This document shows, one piece after another, positions 47,650 to 59,179 of a DNA stretch of 64,000 nt. Location: NCBI GenBank assembly GCA_023238725.1, contig CM041544.1, forward strand, positions 5,538,001-5,602,000. The letters run 5' to 3'. The translations under genes and the position numbers were made by a program. The notes under the pieces were generated by a model, which was not told the origin of the DNA, made no database searches, and saw only the letters and a list, made by a program, of their open reading frames with translations. This DNA is from Scortum barcoo. Its lineage: Eukaryota; Chordata; Actinopteri; Centrarchiformes; Terapontidae. Positions within the stretch are counted from its first letter, which is position 1. The number at the start of each line of letters is the position of its first letter.

Positions 47650-50095
47650 TTATCGTCATTTGAAGTTTGCCTTGAAGCTTTTGTGTTGCTAATTGCCTAA
47701 AACTGAAGTGTAAGATTTCATGCATGTCTTTTGTATTTAAATTTCTTAAAATATTTAAACCTGCATTAACTGATTGTTTTGCCTCTTAGGGGCAGCAGAA
47801 TCTGTAAACGTGTCACTGACATACTGTATATCGTATTTTTAATTAGCTTAAAAAGCTGATAAGGACAATGGCAAATGTGTCTGATGGAAATCTTTGTCTT
47901 TTCAGCCACCTGAACACCTTTTACATCACGTATGGTGATATGCACTGTCATTTATCCCACTGTTCAAATACTAATTAGTGTAGCTTTATTGACATTTAAA
48001 TAATAATAAATAATAATAAAAATACAATAGTTTGCACTCCTCCATCTCTTCATTATAGCCAGATGAATCTTGCATGCTGATCCACTAAACCCATCAACCC
48101 AATAATAAAATACTGATATGCTTATCAGGGTAGAAATATTATTAATATTAAATAAAAGACATATATGTTAAGATTTCAGTATGAAAGATGTGAATGTAAG
48201 ATTTCAGTACCACGTTTCCTCCTCTCACTTTGACTTGCTTTTGGACAGTGGAAAGGGAGTCGTGCTGATACATAAACCTTGTATGCATTAGACTTTATTA
48301 AAGGATGCCCATGCCTGCTCCCACAATGCATATCTAATTGTGCTGCAATGGTTCAATGACTTTTCCAACCACCCTTTGGCTCAGGAGAATGGTGACTACA
48401 GGAATGGTCACAGGCGGAAAGGACTCTGCACCCTGTGACAAATTCAACCGTCCTTACTGTAGGAGCGAAGGGCTTTTTTCCCCGCTGACGCAGCTGCAAT
48501 TTACTGAAACAAATCTGCAAAGATTTGTGCAGACTGTGCAGGGCACTGTATAGCCATCTATCTTTAGTTATGTTTGTTAGTTTTTCAGTAGTTTTTCTTT
48601 TTCTTGATAAGGCAGAAATAAGTTTTATATCATCATGTGGGACTGACTTTCCATGAATTCAGCTTTTCAGTTATAATTAATCCAAATACTGTGGGCACAA
48701 TCAGCAGCTCCAAACAGCAGGAATCAGAATAAAGCATGCAGCAGGCAGCACACCATTGTCATTGCATTCTTAAGGGTGACTGGCTTTGTTTGCAATCTGC
48801 TTCTGTAACATCTGTGAGAAGTTGCTGGGAGCAAAACAGCTGCAGGCTATATGTGATGTCAAAGTAGACAGCTTAACAGGATGAACCATATTGGAAGTGT
48901 TTAGGTACAAACTTTGCTGCAGGAAGGCAATTTGTAAAGTTATCGCAACTTTAGACTTTATTTTTCATCTTATTCTGACCTTTAGTTTAATTGTGTATAC
49001 TTTCTTTATGCCCTGTTTTCTGTCCTGTGCAGCTGTGCAGTCCTTGAACTGTCAGTCAGTCCCACTTAAAGTCCCACAACTCTGTGTGACTCCTCGATCG
49101 CTGTAGTTGAACCCATCACTCCTGAATTACGCCTGTTCAGCTGAATCCCCAGCAGAGAGGAGTCAGCCCAGCTCTGATTAAATGATCTTATCTCCTCTAC
49201 AGCTCCACTGGCAGGCCGGTGACAGACCGTTAAAGGGGTTGTTTCAGTCTTTAAAGTAGTCTGGAACATTGCTCTCTCCTTTTAAACACCTTTACCTGCT
49301 TTGCTGCTTATGTCTTCATCATTTTAACCAGCAGTCCTCTGTAGAAAATCCTCTGGCACAAGATTAAAGCACACATAAAAGAACAAAAAGAAGCAGAGGA
49401 AACGATGGAGAGGCAAGCCTACATAAGATGTGAATGTTATGCTATTTTATCATTATGATAAAATTCCCACTCAACCGGTAAAACACAGCACTTCATTTCC
49501 GAGCACTTTAAAATTACAAGGCCGTGATATTTATTATTCATTCTCTACCTTTAATGTATGACCGTGTGTCATTCCCACAAATACAATTTCAGCATGAATA
49601 CCAATGATTGATTGCTAACACTGTTGACATAGTTTAAACGCAAGCTATTTAACTTGACCCTAATTTCCACATGCTTTGTTTTGAGTGGGACATTTATTCC
49701 ACCGTGCCGTGAATATGCTTTCATTAAATTGCTTTAGAAGTGATCAATCAAAAGTGCTTTTCCTGCCTCCTTTCATGGAATTCCTGATGAGTCTTCTTTG
49801 AGTAGTGAGAGGCGATGGCTCAACATAATCATTGTAAATTAATTACTTGTTTTTTTTTCCCCTGGAGCATTCATCCTCTGTGTGGGAGATTGGATGGTGA
49901 GACGGCTTAGAGCCACTTTGAAAACCCACGTGTTGCTCCTTTTTAATTTCCACAATCCCATAAAAAATGCGAACATCAGTACCATAATTTTGTATAAGTT
50001 TTAAATGACTGTCAAAGATGTATGTTTCAACGTGGTTGGATCATAATCAGTTCCTGCAGACTCCCATGACTCTCCTCTCTGCACAGTAATATGAA
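47650..50095. other. gene-free stretch, possible conserved non-coding block
   Basis: No gene or complete repeat seen. Sequence at about 49530-49860 is dense in TAAT/ATTA and TGATTGAT/TGATCAATCA words, without repeat character, and may be a conserved enhancer-like element. Confidence 0.4.
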
Positions 50096-50104
50096 GCTTC
50101 TGTC

Positions 50105-50462
50105 AGCAGCAGATTAGCTTACCTTATCGCAAAGACTGTAAACAGGAGGAAACAGCTAGCCTGGCTCTGTGCAAAAAAATATCCACCACCACCTCTCAGA
50201 CTCACTAATAAACGTGTTGTCTCTTGTTTGTCTGACCCGTTCAAACTTAAGTATAAGAATGACAAGTTGTAGTTTAAGGAGGGATTATGTGCAGGAATTG
50301 TTTATTGACAAGACATGGTTACACAGAGGAGAGACAATTAACTAGTGAGCTTTAAAGGTGCTGATGGGCAGACATTTAGATGGAGTCATATTTCCTGTTT
50401 AATCCTATTTAGTCTTTATGCTAGGATAAGCTAGATGTCTCCAGCTTCATATCGACTGTGCA
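50105..50462 (+). repeat. palindromic teleost repeat, left part, split by a hAT-like insertion
   Basis: The left arm has GATTAGCTTACCTTATCGCA, AAGACTGTAAACAGGAGG and AACAGCTAGCCTGGCTCTGT. The right arm has GTCTTTATGCTAGGATAAGC (50412-50431). The repeat resumes at 51355 with GATATGAAAGTGGTATTGG, so it was interrupted by the element at 50463-51354. Confidence 0.75.
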
Positions 50463-50551
50463 CAGAGTCACCCTAGGCGAGATTTTATATGGCACCCCCC
50501 TCCATCGGTGATTTACATACACTTACAAAATAATAATATATAATATTCTAA

Positions 50552-50589
<38 letters not shown>

Positions 50590-51354
50590 GTGTACTTTAA
50601 CAGTGATGTAAAGTTTAAAACAATTAACATGCTTTAGACAATATGAACTGTAACAACGAACAACTAGGGTTGAAAATCTGATATATAAAGGGGTGAAAAG
50701 GGAAAAGCATTTTGATTGACTATTAAAAGCAGGAAAAACGTTAGCTAGCCAGATGTAAATAAAACAAATAATAAAAGCGTAGATTAGGCCAATGTAGACA
50801 CCTACTGAGCAGGTTTAATCTTTACAAATGATCCATAAAGTAAAGAGCCTCCATGCCGCCCAGCTACAGAAATATAAAACTGCTTATTTACTGATTAGCA
50901 TGTTGAGGCTAATCGCTCAGAAGAAGTTATCAACTTCACAGTACACTGTGAGATAACTGATGCTTCATTTCATTACTGTATCTCTTTACTTTACCTCTTT
51001 CTTTCTCCCGTTTTTCCTCCTGTTTCTTCTCTTCTTTTTTTCTTCCCCTGTGTCTCCGGACAGTTCAGCTCGTTTTCACATTTTTACAAACTTCTCTGGT
51101 CACATCAATAAATCTGCCCCTCCCCCCACAGAGAGCGAGCAGGTACCATCAGCCGGAGGAAATAAGCCCTTATTATCATTTGTAGTAATATTAATTGGGC
51201 ATTGCTTTACATTTGAATCTATGTGAGCTTTTCTAAATAACTAAATATATTTATACTGAAGGTGAATTTTTTTTCCCGATTTTGTGGCGCCCCCTGGAGG
51301 CCACTTGGCGCCCTTAGCATTTGCCTATATTGCCTAATGGGGCAGCCGGCTCTG
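50463..51354. mobile_element. non-autonomous hAT-like element, 892 bp
   Basis: The ends are CAGAGTCACCCTAGGCGAGA and, inverted, CAGAGCCGGCTGCCCCATTA followed by GGCAATATAGGCAAATG. The 8-bp flanks ACTGTGCA (50455-50462) and ACAGAGCA (51355-51362) match at 6 of 8 positions, as expected for an aged hAT target duplication. Inside are a TA microsatellite (about 50557-50586) and short open frames, with no transposase. GTGGCGCCCCCTGGAGGCC at about 51284 matches the CTCF core on the minus strand at 14 of 15 positions. Confidence 0.75.
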
Positions 51355-51429
51355 ACAGAGCAGATATGAAAGTGGTATTGGGTGGTATGGGTTTTGACTT
51401 AAAGAAGAAGCCGAGCAGTATATTTTATG

Positions 51430-53285
51430 TGCAGTCCAGTAAATTTCATCTATACGGCTTCTAATTTAGTTGTTGACCATTTCACCAGAACCCTTTCATA
51501 TTTCTCTGACTGAAGCAGTTGGATTGCTGTTCGGTAATGAGCTGAATGTCTGACACCTTCAGAGATAAAAGGAAAGAAGCAAATACAGGGAAGCGGGAAA
51601 AAAATTAATGGCTAAGAGCTGGAAGGTTTAATGTCTCTTGGATCTTCTGTCCTTTTGTATCAATTATATGAAGGTGTAAGTCAGGCATCGCAAAACTCTA
51701 ACACACACACTGAACTGTCATAATACATGGAAATAGTGTATTTCACAGGTGAAATACTGAGCCAATATCTGTGTAGGATGTGTGGGAGAGTAAGATTGAC
51801 AGTTGAAAATAACACAACAACAGAGAAACGACAGACTGTGGTAACTCAAGTCAGCCAGTCGTATGCCAGTCAAGTCATTTAATTTCACATTTCCACGGGT
51901 ATACTAAGTATTATATGTCATATTTCACCACCAAAGCTTGAAATATTATTACAGGTTGTCCTCGTGGCTATTCATTGCATGTGCTTTTTAAGAAACGCTG
52001 ACAAAATGTATTAATTAAATCAGTTTAACATTTAAATAGTGAAATCAAATCATTTTGCTAACAGGCAGCATTTGAACATCTCTGGAAAAGTCTAACAATG
52101 GAAGACAGTTAGAGTAGTGGTCACCGTGGGAGCCAGAAGTTTAATTTGTTTGTGTCCTGCTTTTCAGCCTCTTCTTCGGCTCTTCCTGCTGTGAGAGTCT
52201 GCAGCAATAAAGAAAGAAAGGAAAATATCTCTGATTTCTATCTCCAGCATAGCTTTTTATGCAACCTAACAATGTTCAGAAGGCTGCTATGATTAAAGAC
52301 AGTGACAGATCCAGCCACCAGACTTCCTCCTGTTTGTGTCGTATCTGGGGTCAATGGCCTTAAAATCCGACATGGACCTTGCATGCTTGGCAGTCGGTTG
52401 TGTTGCATTTCAATGAGGTGTGTGACAATCACAGCGAAGTCCGGGCTCTGCAGGGATTTATAATGACAGCGTGAGTCAGCACTCGGTGCAGAACTTTTCA
52501 GCGGATTTGACAAATTCATTCATTTTTGTTGGAGACGTGATTTGACAAGCACTGGACAGGTAATTGCACTGGTGATGAAGTGTTTTATAAGTGCTGGACC
52601 TTGAGAATTAATGGATTTTAGGGCAGTCACATGATAAGAGTAAAACCAGGTGACGTACAGGAAAGCTTTGAAATGCTCCATTTATTTTTAAGTAAAGAGG
52701 AGGTGGTCCGTGGGTGCTGAGATACACTGTTGGGCCCTCAGCTGTGGGCCCAGCTCAACAATGCTGACAGTCCAGAAGACCCAGTCACAGTAATTCAGGT
52801 TTTGGATACCAGAGGGGTTGCTGATTTGTTAGACTGGCAGTGTGAAGTTATGTTAAAGCGACAGTCGGTAAGATTAGGAGAACGTGCTCTTATTTTGAAA
52901 ATTACAGCAAGTATAACCTCTAGGTCTCTTCCTCTCTCTCTATTGTGCGCACCAGCTTGCCTCTCTCGTGTGGAAAAGTCTCGGATACCAGAGAGTTTGC
53001 TAATTAACGACGGTTTGTCTTCATAGTGGGTGTTTCAGCTGCCCGTCTCATACACGTTCTATTTCAGTCAGTCCAGCTGTCTGTACAGGCTGCCTAATGA
53101 TCCCGCGCTGTATGAGCATAACCGTGACCTGAAGCATATTGTGTCTGTTTGTTGGGCTCTGAATGTTGCCAAAATACTCAGTCCTGTGCCTGAATGCATC
53201 CTCTTTAGATACAGACTGACCTAGAAAACTCATTGTGCCTAGTTATTCTTAATGCCTGTCACTGAGTCAGATTCCTGCAAAATCA
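51430..53285. other. gene-free stretch
   Basis: AT-rich, with no recognised gene. The open frames at 52730-53026 and on the minus strand at 52238-52519 lack domains, and splice context is not evident. Confidence 0.45.
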
Positions 53286-53299
53286 GATGAAATTAATGT

Positions 53300-53705
53300 T
53301 ACAATGGGCTACAGAGCAGGTGGACCCAAATGCAGGACAGGAGACTGGTACAAGTTTAAAGGTTTTAATGAAGAAAGTCTTACAACAAAACAAGCTTGGT
53401 TTCTTTGGTCTTGACGTGGATGTTGGCTCGATCGCTGAATACAAAGAACACTTAAACATGGACACAGAAACTACAATCTGGCAACGAGACAGAGGAAACG
53501 CACACAATATATACACATGAGGTAATGAGGAACAGGTGGAAACAATCAGGGCGGGGCAGACAATCACAACAGCGGGAAACATGCAATGGCAGGAAGTTAA
53601 GGGACCTGAAACCTGAGGAGAGTTAGGGATTTCAAAATAAAAGACACGCCAGAATGGGAAACAGAAACATGACACACATGAAAACTTAACAAACATGACA
53701 TAACA
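53300..53705 (+). repeat. unclassified teleost interspersed repeat
   Basis: GGTGGACCCAAATGCAGGAC, AACTTAAACATGGACACAGA-like words, GAGGAACAGGTGGAAACAAT, CAGGGCGGGGCAGACAATCA and the ending AACTTAACAAACATGACATA are words that recur together in fish genomes as part of a dispersed repeat. The class (LINE-related or other) cannot be set from this copy. Confidence 0.45.
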
Positions 53706-53709
53706 ATTA

Positions 53710-56700
53710 GTTAAGAATTAATAATTATGAGACCGTCAGAGCCTATTTACATTTTCTTAGGCAAAATTTCAGAGTGAGTTGTACATTAGCCTGTTAAAAG
53801 GAAGCAGGATGAGCATTTTCTTTAGAGGGCCATTTTCTTTTGCGTTCATGGCTGATATTGGGGTAGAATCAGCAAAGAAAAAAAAAGAAAAGAATTGAGC
53901 AAAGAACAAGAAAAGCTAAAAGGGATAGTGATGGAGTACACCAAAACACAAACCAGACTTGTAGGTCATTAAACAGATGGAGAGAAATACAGGATTTGAA
54001 GGGACTGGCGACAGTAGTAATGAAAGACATCTTTAGTCACCGGTCAATGGTGATTTATGACAGCACAACCTGATATGCACTGTGGGACCAAATGATAGGT
54101 AAAAACAGACCTACATCCTTCCTCTGTCCTGCTCTCTCTACATCTCGAGCTGTTGAACTGTTACCAAAATGTCTCTCCACCAGCGTCGCCCGTGGAAACT
54201 GCCAGACTGTGATATTGACAGTTTAACTGTTCTGACATCACAGTTTGCCGCACGTATTTCCTGGTAAGCTCCCGTCCGCTGAGCTGGATTTAGAGATCAG
54301 CTGACAGGCCGATGACGGCGCTGCAGGCAGCAGACACGTTTCTGTCCCTTAATTTATCCGAGGTATGTAAATCACCCTAACTGCCACCCTAAAGCGCCCA
54401 AGCACATGCGAGAGTGCAGCAAGGGCCCATACGGCTCAGTAGGTCTCTTAAATGGTGTCATAATGCTGCAGAACAGTGACGTACTCTCAGTTGGGAGAGT
54501 GGTGAGGGCTGACCAGGAGATATATCTCACTGCATCACCTTGTGCACACGATCCCCGAGGGTCGCGCCGTCTGTCATCTCTCATTTCTCCCGCTACCACG
54601 GAGCTGCAGTCGAAGTAGGAGCTGGACCTCAGGTGGATGGATGGGGATTTTTTCCTGTTGTTAAAAATTGCTTTGAAAAGCATTTAAAATAATTGATTGT
54701 CTACGTTTCTGTCCCTCAGGTGCAGCTTCTCTCTCAAATCACTGGAGAAAATGCTTGTTGTCTTTGCATGCTGCTCCATCTCCAAAAGAGTGCATGGAGA
54801 GTATTATACTAGAGAGCAGAGGATGAAACCCTGCTGACATAGACTGCACCTTTGTGTCGTCCTCTCACCATGGAGGTGCAACAAACATCCATAATTCATC
54901 TGATAAAAACAGTTTTGAGTCGAAATGTGGAGAGACAGGCAGACAAACACTGAGTAGTAATTGGCTGGAAAAACGTACAAATCTTACTCAGTGGGGGGGC
55001 TAGTGCTCATGGGGACAGCTTAGCATGAAATTACAGTGTGTCATACCTGAACACCTCCCAGCTATTTCACAGGCAACTGAGCATCTACATTAACATTCAT
55101 TGGTATTTTCTCAAAAGGAGGCTGTCCTGGATTAGAATTCAACAGAGGTGCTTAAGCAGACCTCATGATGGTAATGTATTAAAGATGCTGTCTCTGTTTA
55201 CGCATCTGAGGATTAAGGGGGTTAAAGACTGAATTAATCAACTACTAGTCTTGTTTATTACTTCCTTCATTTACGCTATTGGCAGGGTGCTTCAGTATAT
55301 TGCGGTCTGTTCAATTAATTAATTGCAAATGATGCTGGATGAGAGAGAGTCTTGATTGCAGAAAAACTCTTTTATGTTTTTGTACTCATGTTAGATCAAT
55401 ACTTTCCAAAGACGCTGACACTTCTCTGTACAAATCAAACTTCAAACAGCTCCAGCCTCATTTGCCCCGTTCTCTCTTTGACTCAGCCCGTCACTGCTTT
55501 AGAGAGTCTCTGCTGCTCGCCGCCCTGGCAGTGCCCCAGCACTGAGGGAGTCCCTTTGATTGCTTTTTTTCCTGGGGGAGGCAGCTGGCCACTCTGTGAC
55601 AGCAGAGATTTCACTGTTGCAGGCAAATATCTGTAATTCCACCCACATGTCCGCTCCCACCTGTCGGTGATAAAAATCTTGGCCAGTGGGCAAAGCTGGA
55701 TAACTGTGGAAATTTGCGTACGGGGGACAATATTCAGCGTGCTGTGCTGCATTTGCTTGCTGTGTGCAGAAAACAGTTTTTTGTTCAGTCTTGGTAAAGA
55801 ATCCAAAAGGAAACAAGGATATGAAATGGTTGTATTTTTTAAAGTAAATCTACTTTGATCTACTTTTCTACAAAACAAGCTGCTAGGTAACCAAACAGCT
55901 AGACTGGTTAGCAAATTGGCATTAATCTGCAGTAATGACATTTATTCCAATGTACAATTGCTAATCCAGGGAGGTATTTTCTGTACATACTTATTGTTGG
56001 ACTCAGAGATAAGCATTTGTAATATCTCTATAAAACTGAAGTTTATTCAGAAAGAAAGGCTAGAGCTGCCCTGATGTACAATGTTTCGCTGCAAGTGTAG
56101 TCCCCAAATCTCTCCATCAGAGGTGGCAAGTACAAAGTTAGCATGACCCATCAACACGGGCAAAAATATAAGAAAATATGGTAGAAAAATACAGCTTTGT
56201 CCTTTTAAAGCATCTCTCACTGATGAAATCATCAATCAAGGATTCCAAGACGGGTAATGATACATCACCCTGTATCATTTCAGAGGCCAGGTGATTTATG
56301 ACACTTGAGTCACTGTTGGGCAGCAGGCAAGGTGTAGACTGGGAGTTGTAGCTGAACTGGGGGGACACCGAAGTCTCATCGTTGCTACGGATACACTGAT
56401 GGATGATCTGTATTGATGAGGATTTAACATGCTCCCTCCTGCCGGCCTTTAAAAAAAAAAAAAAATTTAATTTAATCTAGCCACACGGTTAATGCCATTA
56501 CCTCCCATTCTATACATACAAAATGGTTATACATCTGATGACCTTTACAAAACAGTGCAGAGGGAATAAATTATGACCTCCTGCAGATGATGCCTGGGAT
56601 AGCGTAGGGTGAAGCCCTACATTTAATCATATAGATGCGTTTATAATTACCCATCGCTGACAGAAGCTCAGGGATATTTCCAGCTGGTGTTTGACTCATG

Positions 56701-58380
56701 TTTAAAATATGCAGCGCTTGAGTTGAGTAGTATCATTACAGTTTTAAATGTAAGAAGTTTTTCTTTTTTATTTAATTTCCTCTCTTGACAAAATGACAGT
56801 GATATTTTAGGATGTGAAGTAACCTAAATCAAGAATACAAAAAGTGATTCCATAGAAAAAGAAAAAACCAGGAGAAAAGGAAATACCACCTGCAGAACTA
56901 AAAAGTACCACTGAATGATAAATGGTGGAGACTGAAAGGTTGCCCAAGTTTGTTCAAACACAGTCAGCAAAAATAACACCTTCCTGTTGTGACTGCTTTT
57001 GAAATTGACTCCTGTTGTCTCATCTCTGTAATCTAATGAACAATGCTAATGTAATAAGCCTCAACTGCAATGTTCTTTTGGTCATATTAGTTCTCCATCC
57101 GCCTTTATGGTTATAAATGAGTCCACCAGCCAAAAGATACAAATCTTAAACGGATCAGCCCTTTCTCTAGATTACAATCAGGGTTTGATGTATTAGTTCT
57201 TGCATTGTGCTTTACACAGTTAAGATCTGATTGCTGATTCCCAAAGATTAATTATGGGTTGGTTAAAAGAAGAAGATTTGTCAACAGTTCCTGATAGAAA
57301 TGATACACTTATTTACTTTGGGCTCTTGATTTAAATATTATTCAGACTTTTTTGTGCAGTTTCTCATCCTCAGTCTTCCAAACAGATAATATTTTCCACT
57401 CACTTTTTAATAACACAGCTTAATAAGACAGCTGTTGGTGTTGCACCATGTTGATTTGAACACTAGATGGCACATGAGGTTAAATAATCAACACTGTCTC
57501 GCTGTCAAAAAGCATCGCAAACATGACTATTTCCTGGGAAGGGTTCCTCACTGTGATACATCAACTCCCTTTGATTTTACACCCCTCGTTTGAAGTCTGA
57601 GAAATTTACATTACTTTATATTCTGAAGACAGCAAACACTTCAAAACTGTATGTTCGACAACCCGCTCTGCTTTGAAGAGCTTTCCTTGATCTCGTCAAC
57701 ATGAAACAAGCAGCCAGTTAAGACCAAACAAAAACTTTCCACATGGCTTGCTAAATCAGTGGTTTTCATGTGAGATTACAGGGGAGATTTAAAAAACAAC
57801 ACAATTTTCCTGCGTTCTCCGATGAGATTTCAGTCATATGGCGTCTGTATTGTGACCGCTTTACTTTCTGAGTTGTTAAACTCCTCTAATAAGGTTTATG
57901 TAATTTAGAAAAGCTGGCTTGGATCGGATCATTTTAGGGCTTTAATGGATCAGTTAGCATGCAAGGACTAAGCTGCTCCCTCATAATTTTCTGTATTAGT
58001 GCCAGATAGGAGCCTTTCTTAATACAAACAAAGGGTGCGGGTTATAATAAGATGGTGCTGAACTTGAACTGTTTGTATTGTATGTACACTTTAGTTTGAA
58101 CATAAAGTCATGGGCATGTATGAAGTTGTTTAATGAATCACTAAAATGACTGCACCCTGGGGAGAACTTCGATGACATCATCTGTCTCTGAAGGATGATG
58201 GTGGCAGATTCGATGTTTATGTTGTGTCTCTTCCTTGCTTTCCTAGCAGTTTCCTTCAGGACAAAGACGTCTGGTGCCTCAGATTATAAAGATGTAACTT
58301 TCTTTTCTGTTCCAGCCACTCTTTTTAAAATTTTTTTTAAAAATGAGAATAAAACTGTGATATTTGTACACAGACATCTC
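53710..58380. other. gene-free stretch with a few GC-richer blocks
   Basis: No gene that I can support. Blocks at about 54180-54610 and 55440-55700 are richer in GC and have long but domain-less open frames on both strands, including a 152-codon minus frame at 55941-55483. Poly(A) runs lie at about 56449-56464. Confidence 0.4.
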
Positions 58381-58386
58381 CGACTG

Positions 58387-59170
58387 CAGTGGTTCCCAAC
58401 CCGGGGATCGGGACACCCCAAAGGGACTCAGAGATTAATCTCATCGGATGATAACAGAAAATGGTCACAATTTATTTTATTTTTGAACTTCTCTGTTTAT
58501 TTGTTTTTTATTTTTTTGACTTTTACCATTTCTGATCTTAAAAAGATCCTTCAAATATTAAATAAACAAGAAGGAAATTCATTTTTTTATTTGAACTCCT
58601 AAACCTTCATGTCCACACCTTGTGATAAGGTTTTTTTTAATTTAAGCCACAAATGTTGGTAACTGCTATCCTACTGTGCAGCTTTAAAGGTACCTTGTGG
58701 AGATTTATACCATCGCAGTAGTGCTGGTCAGTGTTTTTACAAGTGGTTTCCTGTTTTGTTTGTGAACATCAGTGAAGCCTTTGTATGCACAAGGCGCACA
58801 TGTACATGTGTGAGCAAAGCGCAACGCAACACTTGCTCTTGCCAACTGTTTCATGATATTTAGCTTGTTGAGAGTTGGTGGCCGTAACGCACAAAGAGGA
58901 AAGAGGAAAAAAAAACGAAGGCAGTGAAGAAAAAGAAGACTGCTGGAAGCCAAACATGGATGTCAACAACATACTAGGTAGAATATTTAGAAAACTGTCA
59001 TTTCTTTATGTGGTATAAAATGCACTCAACATGTTGGTTACTGCTCAAGGATACATATGTTTGGTGAGTAACACTTAATGTGAATGTAAATTTTGTTTTG
59101 TTTTGTTTTTTTTACAAGAAAATCCACAGGGCGCCTTTAAGGGGTCACAAGCCAAAGTTTGGGAAGCACC
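58387..59170 (+). mobile_element. hAT-like non-autonomous element containing a nested inverted-repeat element
   Basis: The left end is CAGTGGTTCCCAACCCGGGG. The right end, GGGGTCACAAGCCAAAGTTT with GGGAAGCAC, is its approximate inverse (TTGGGAACCACTG expected). No coding capacity for a transposase was seen. No clear 8-bp duplication was found, so the right border is approximate. Confidence 0.6.
58688..59135. mobile_element. 448-bp MITE-like element with inverted ends
   Basis: The left end is AGGTACCTTGTGGAGATTT. The right end, inverted, is GGCGCCCTGTGGATTTTC. Both are flanked by TTTAA (58683-58687 and 59136-59140). It is inserted within the hAT-like element, so it is younger. Superfamily is uncertain (a TTAA-type target would fit piggyBac-like elements). 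Confidence 0.6.
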
Positions 59171-59179
59171 AAACCACCC

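Noticed and set aside
52730..53026. 98-codon plus-strand open frame
   Set aside because: It looked protein-like at first, but there is no domain, start context or splice evidence, and the surrounding words (such as TTAAAGCGACAGTCGG) look repeat-derived.
55483..55941. 152-codon minus-strand open frame, overlapped by another open frame
   Set aside because: Longest frame in the gene-poor region, but composition is not protein-like throughout, there is no domain, and a second frame is open over the same bases, which suggests stop-poor sequence rather than a gene.
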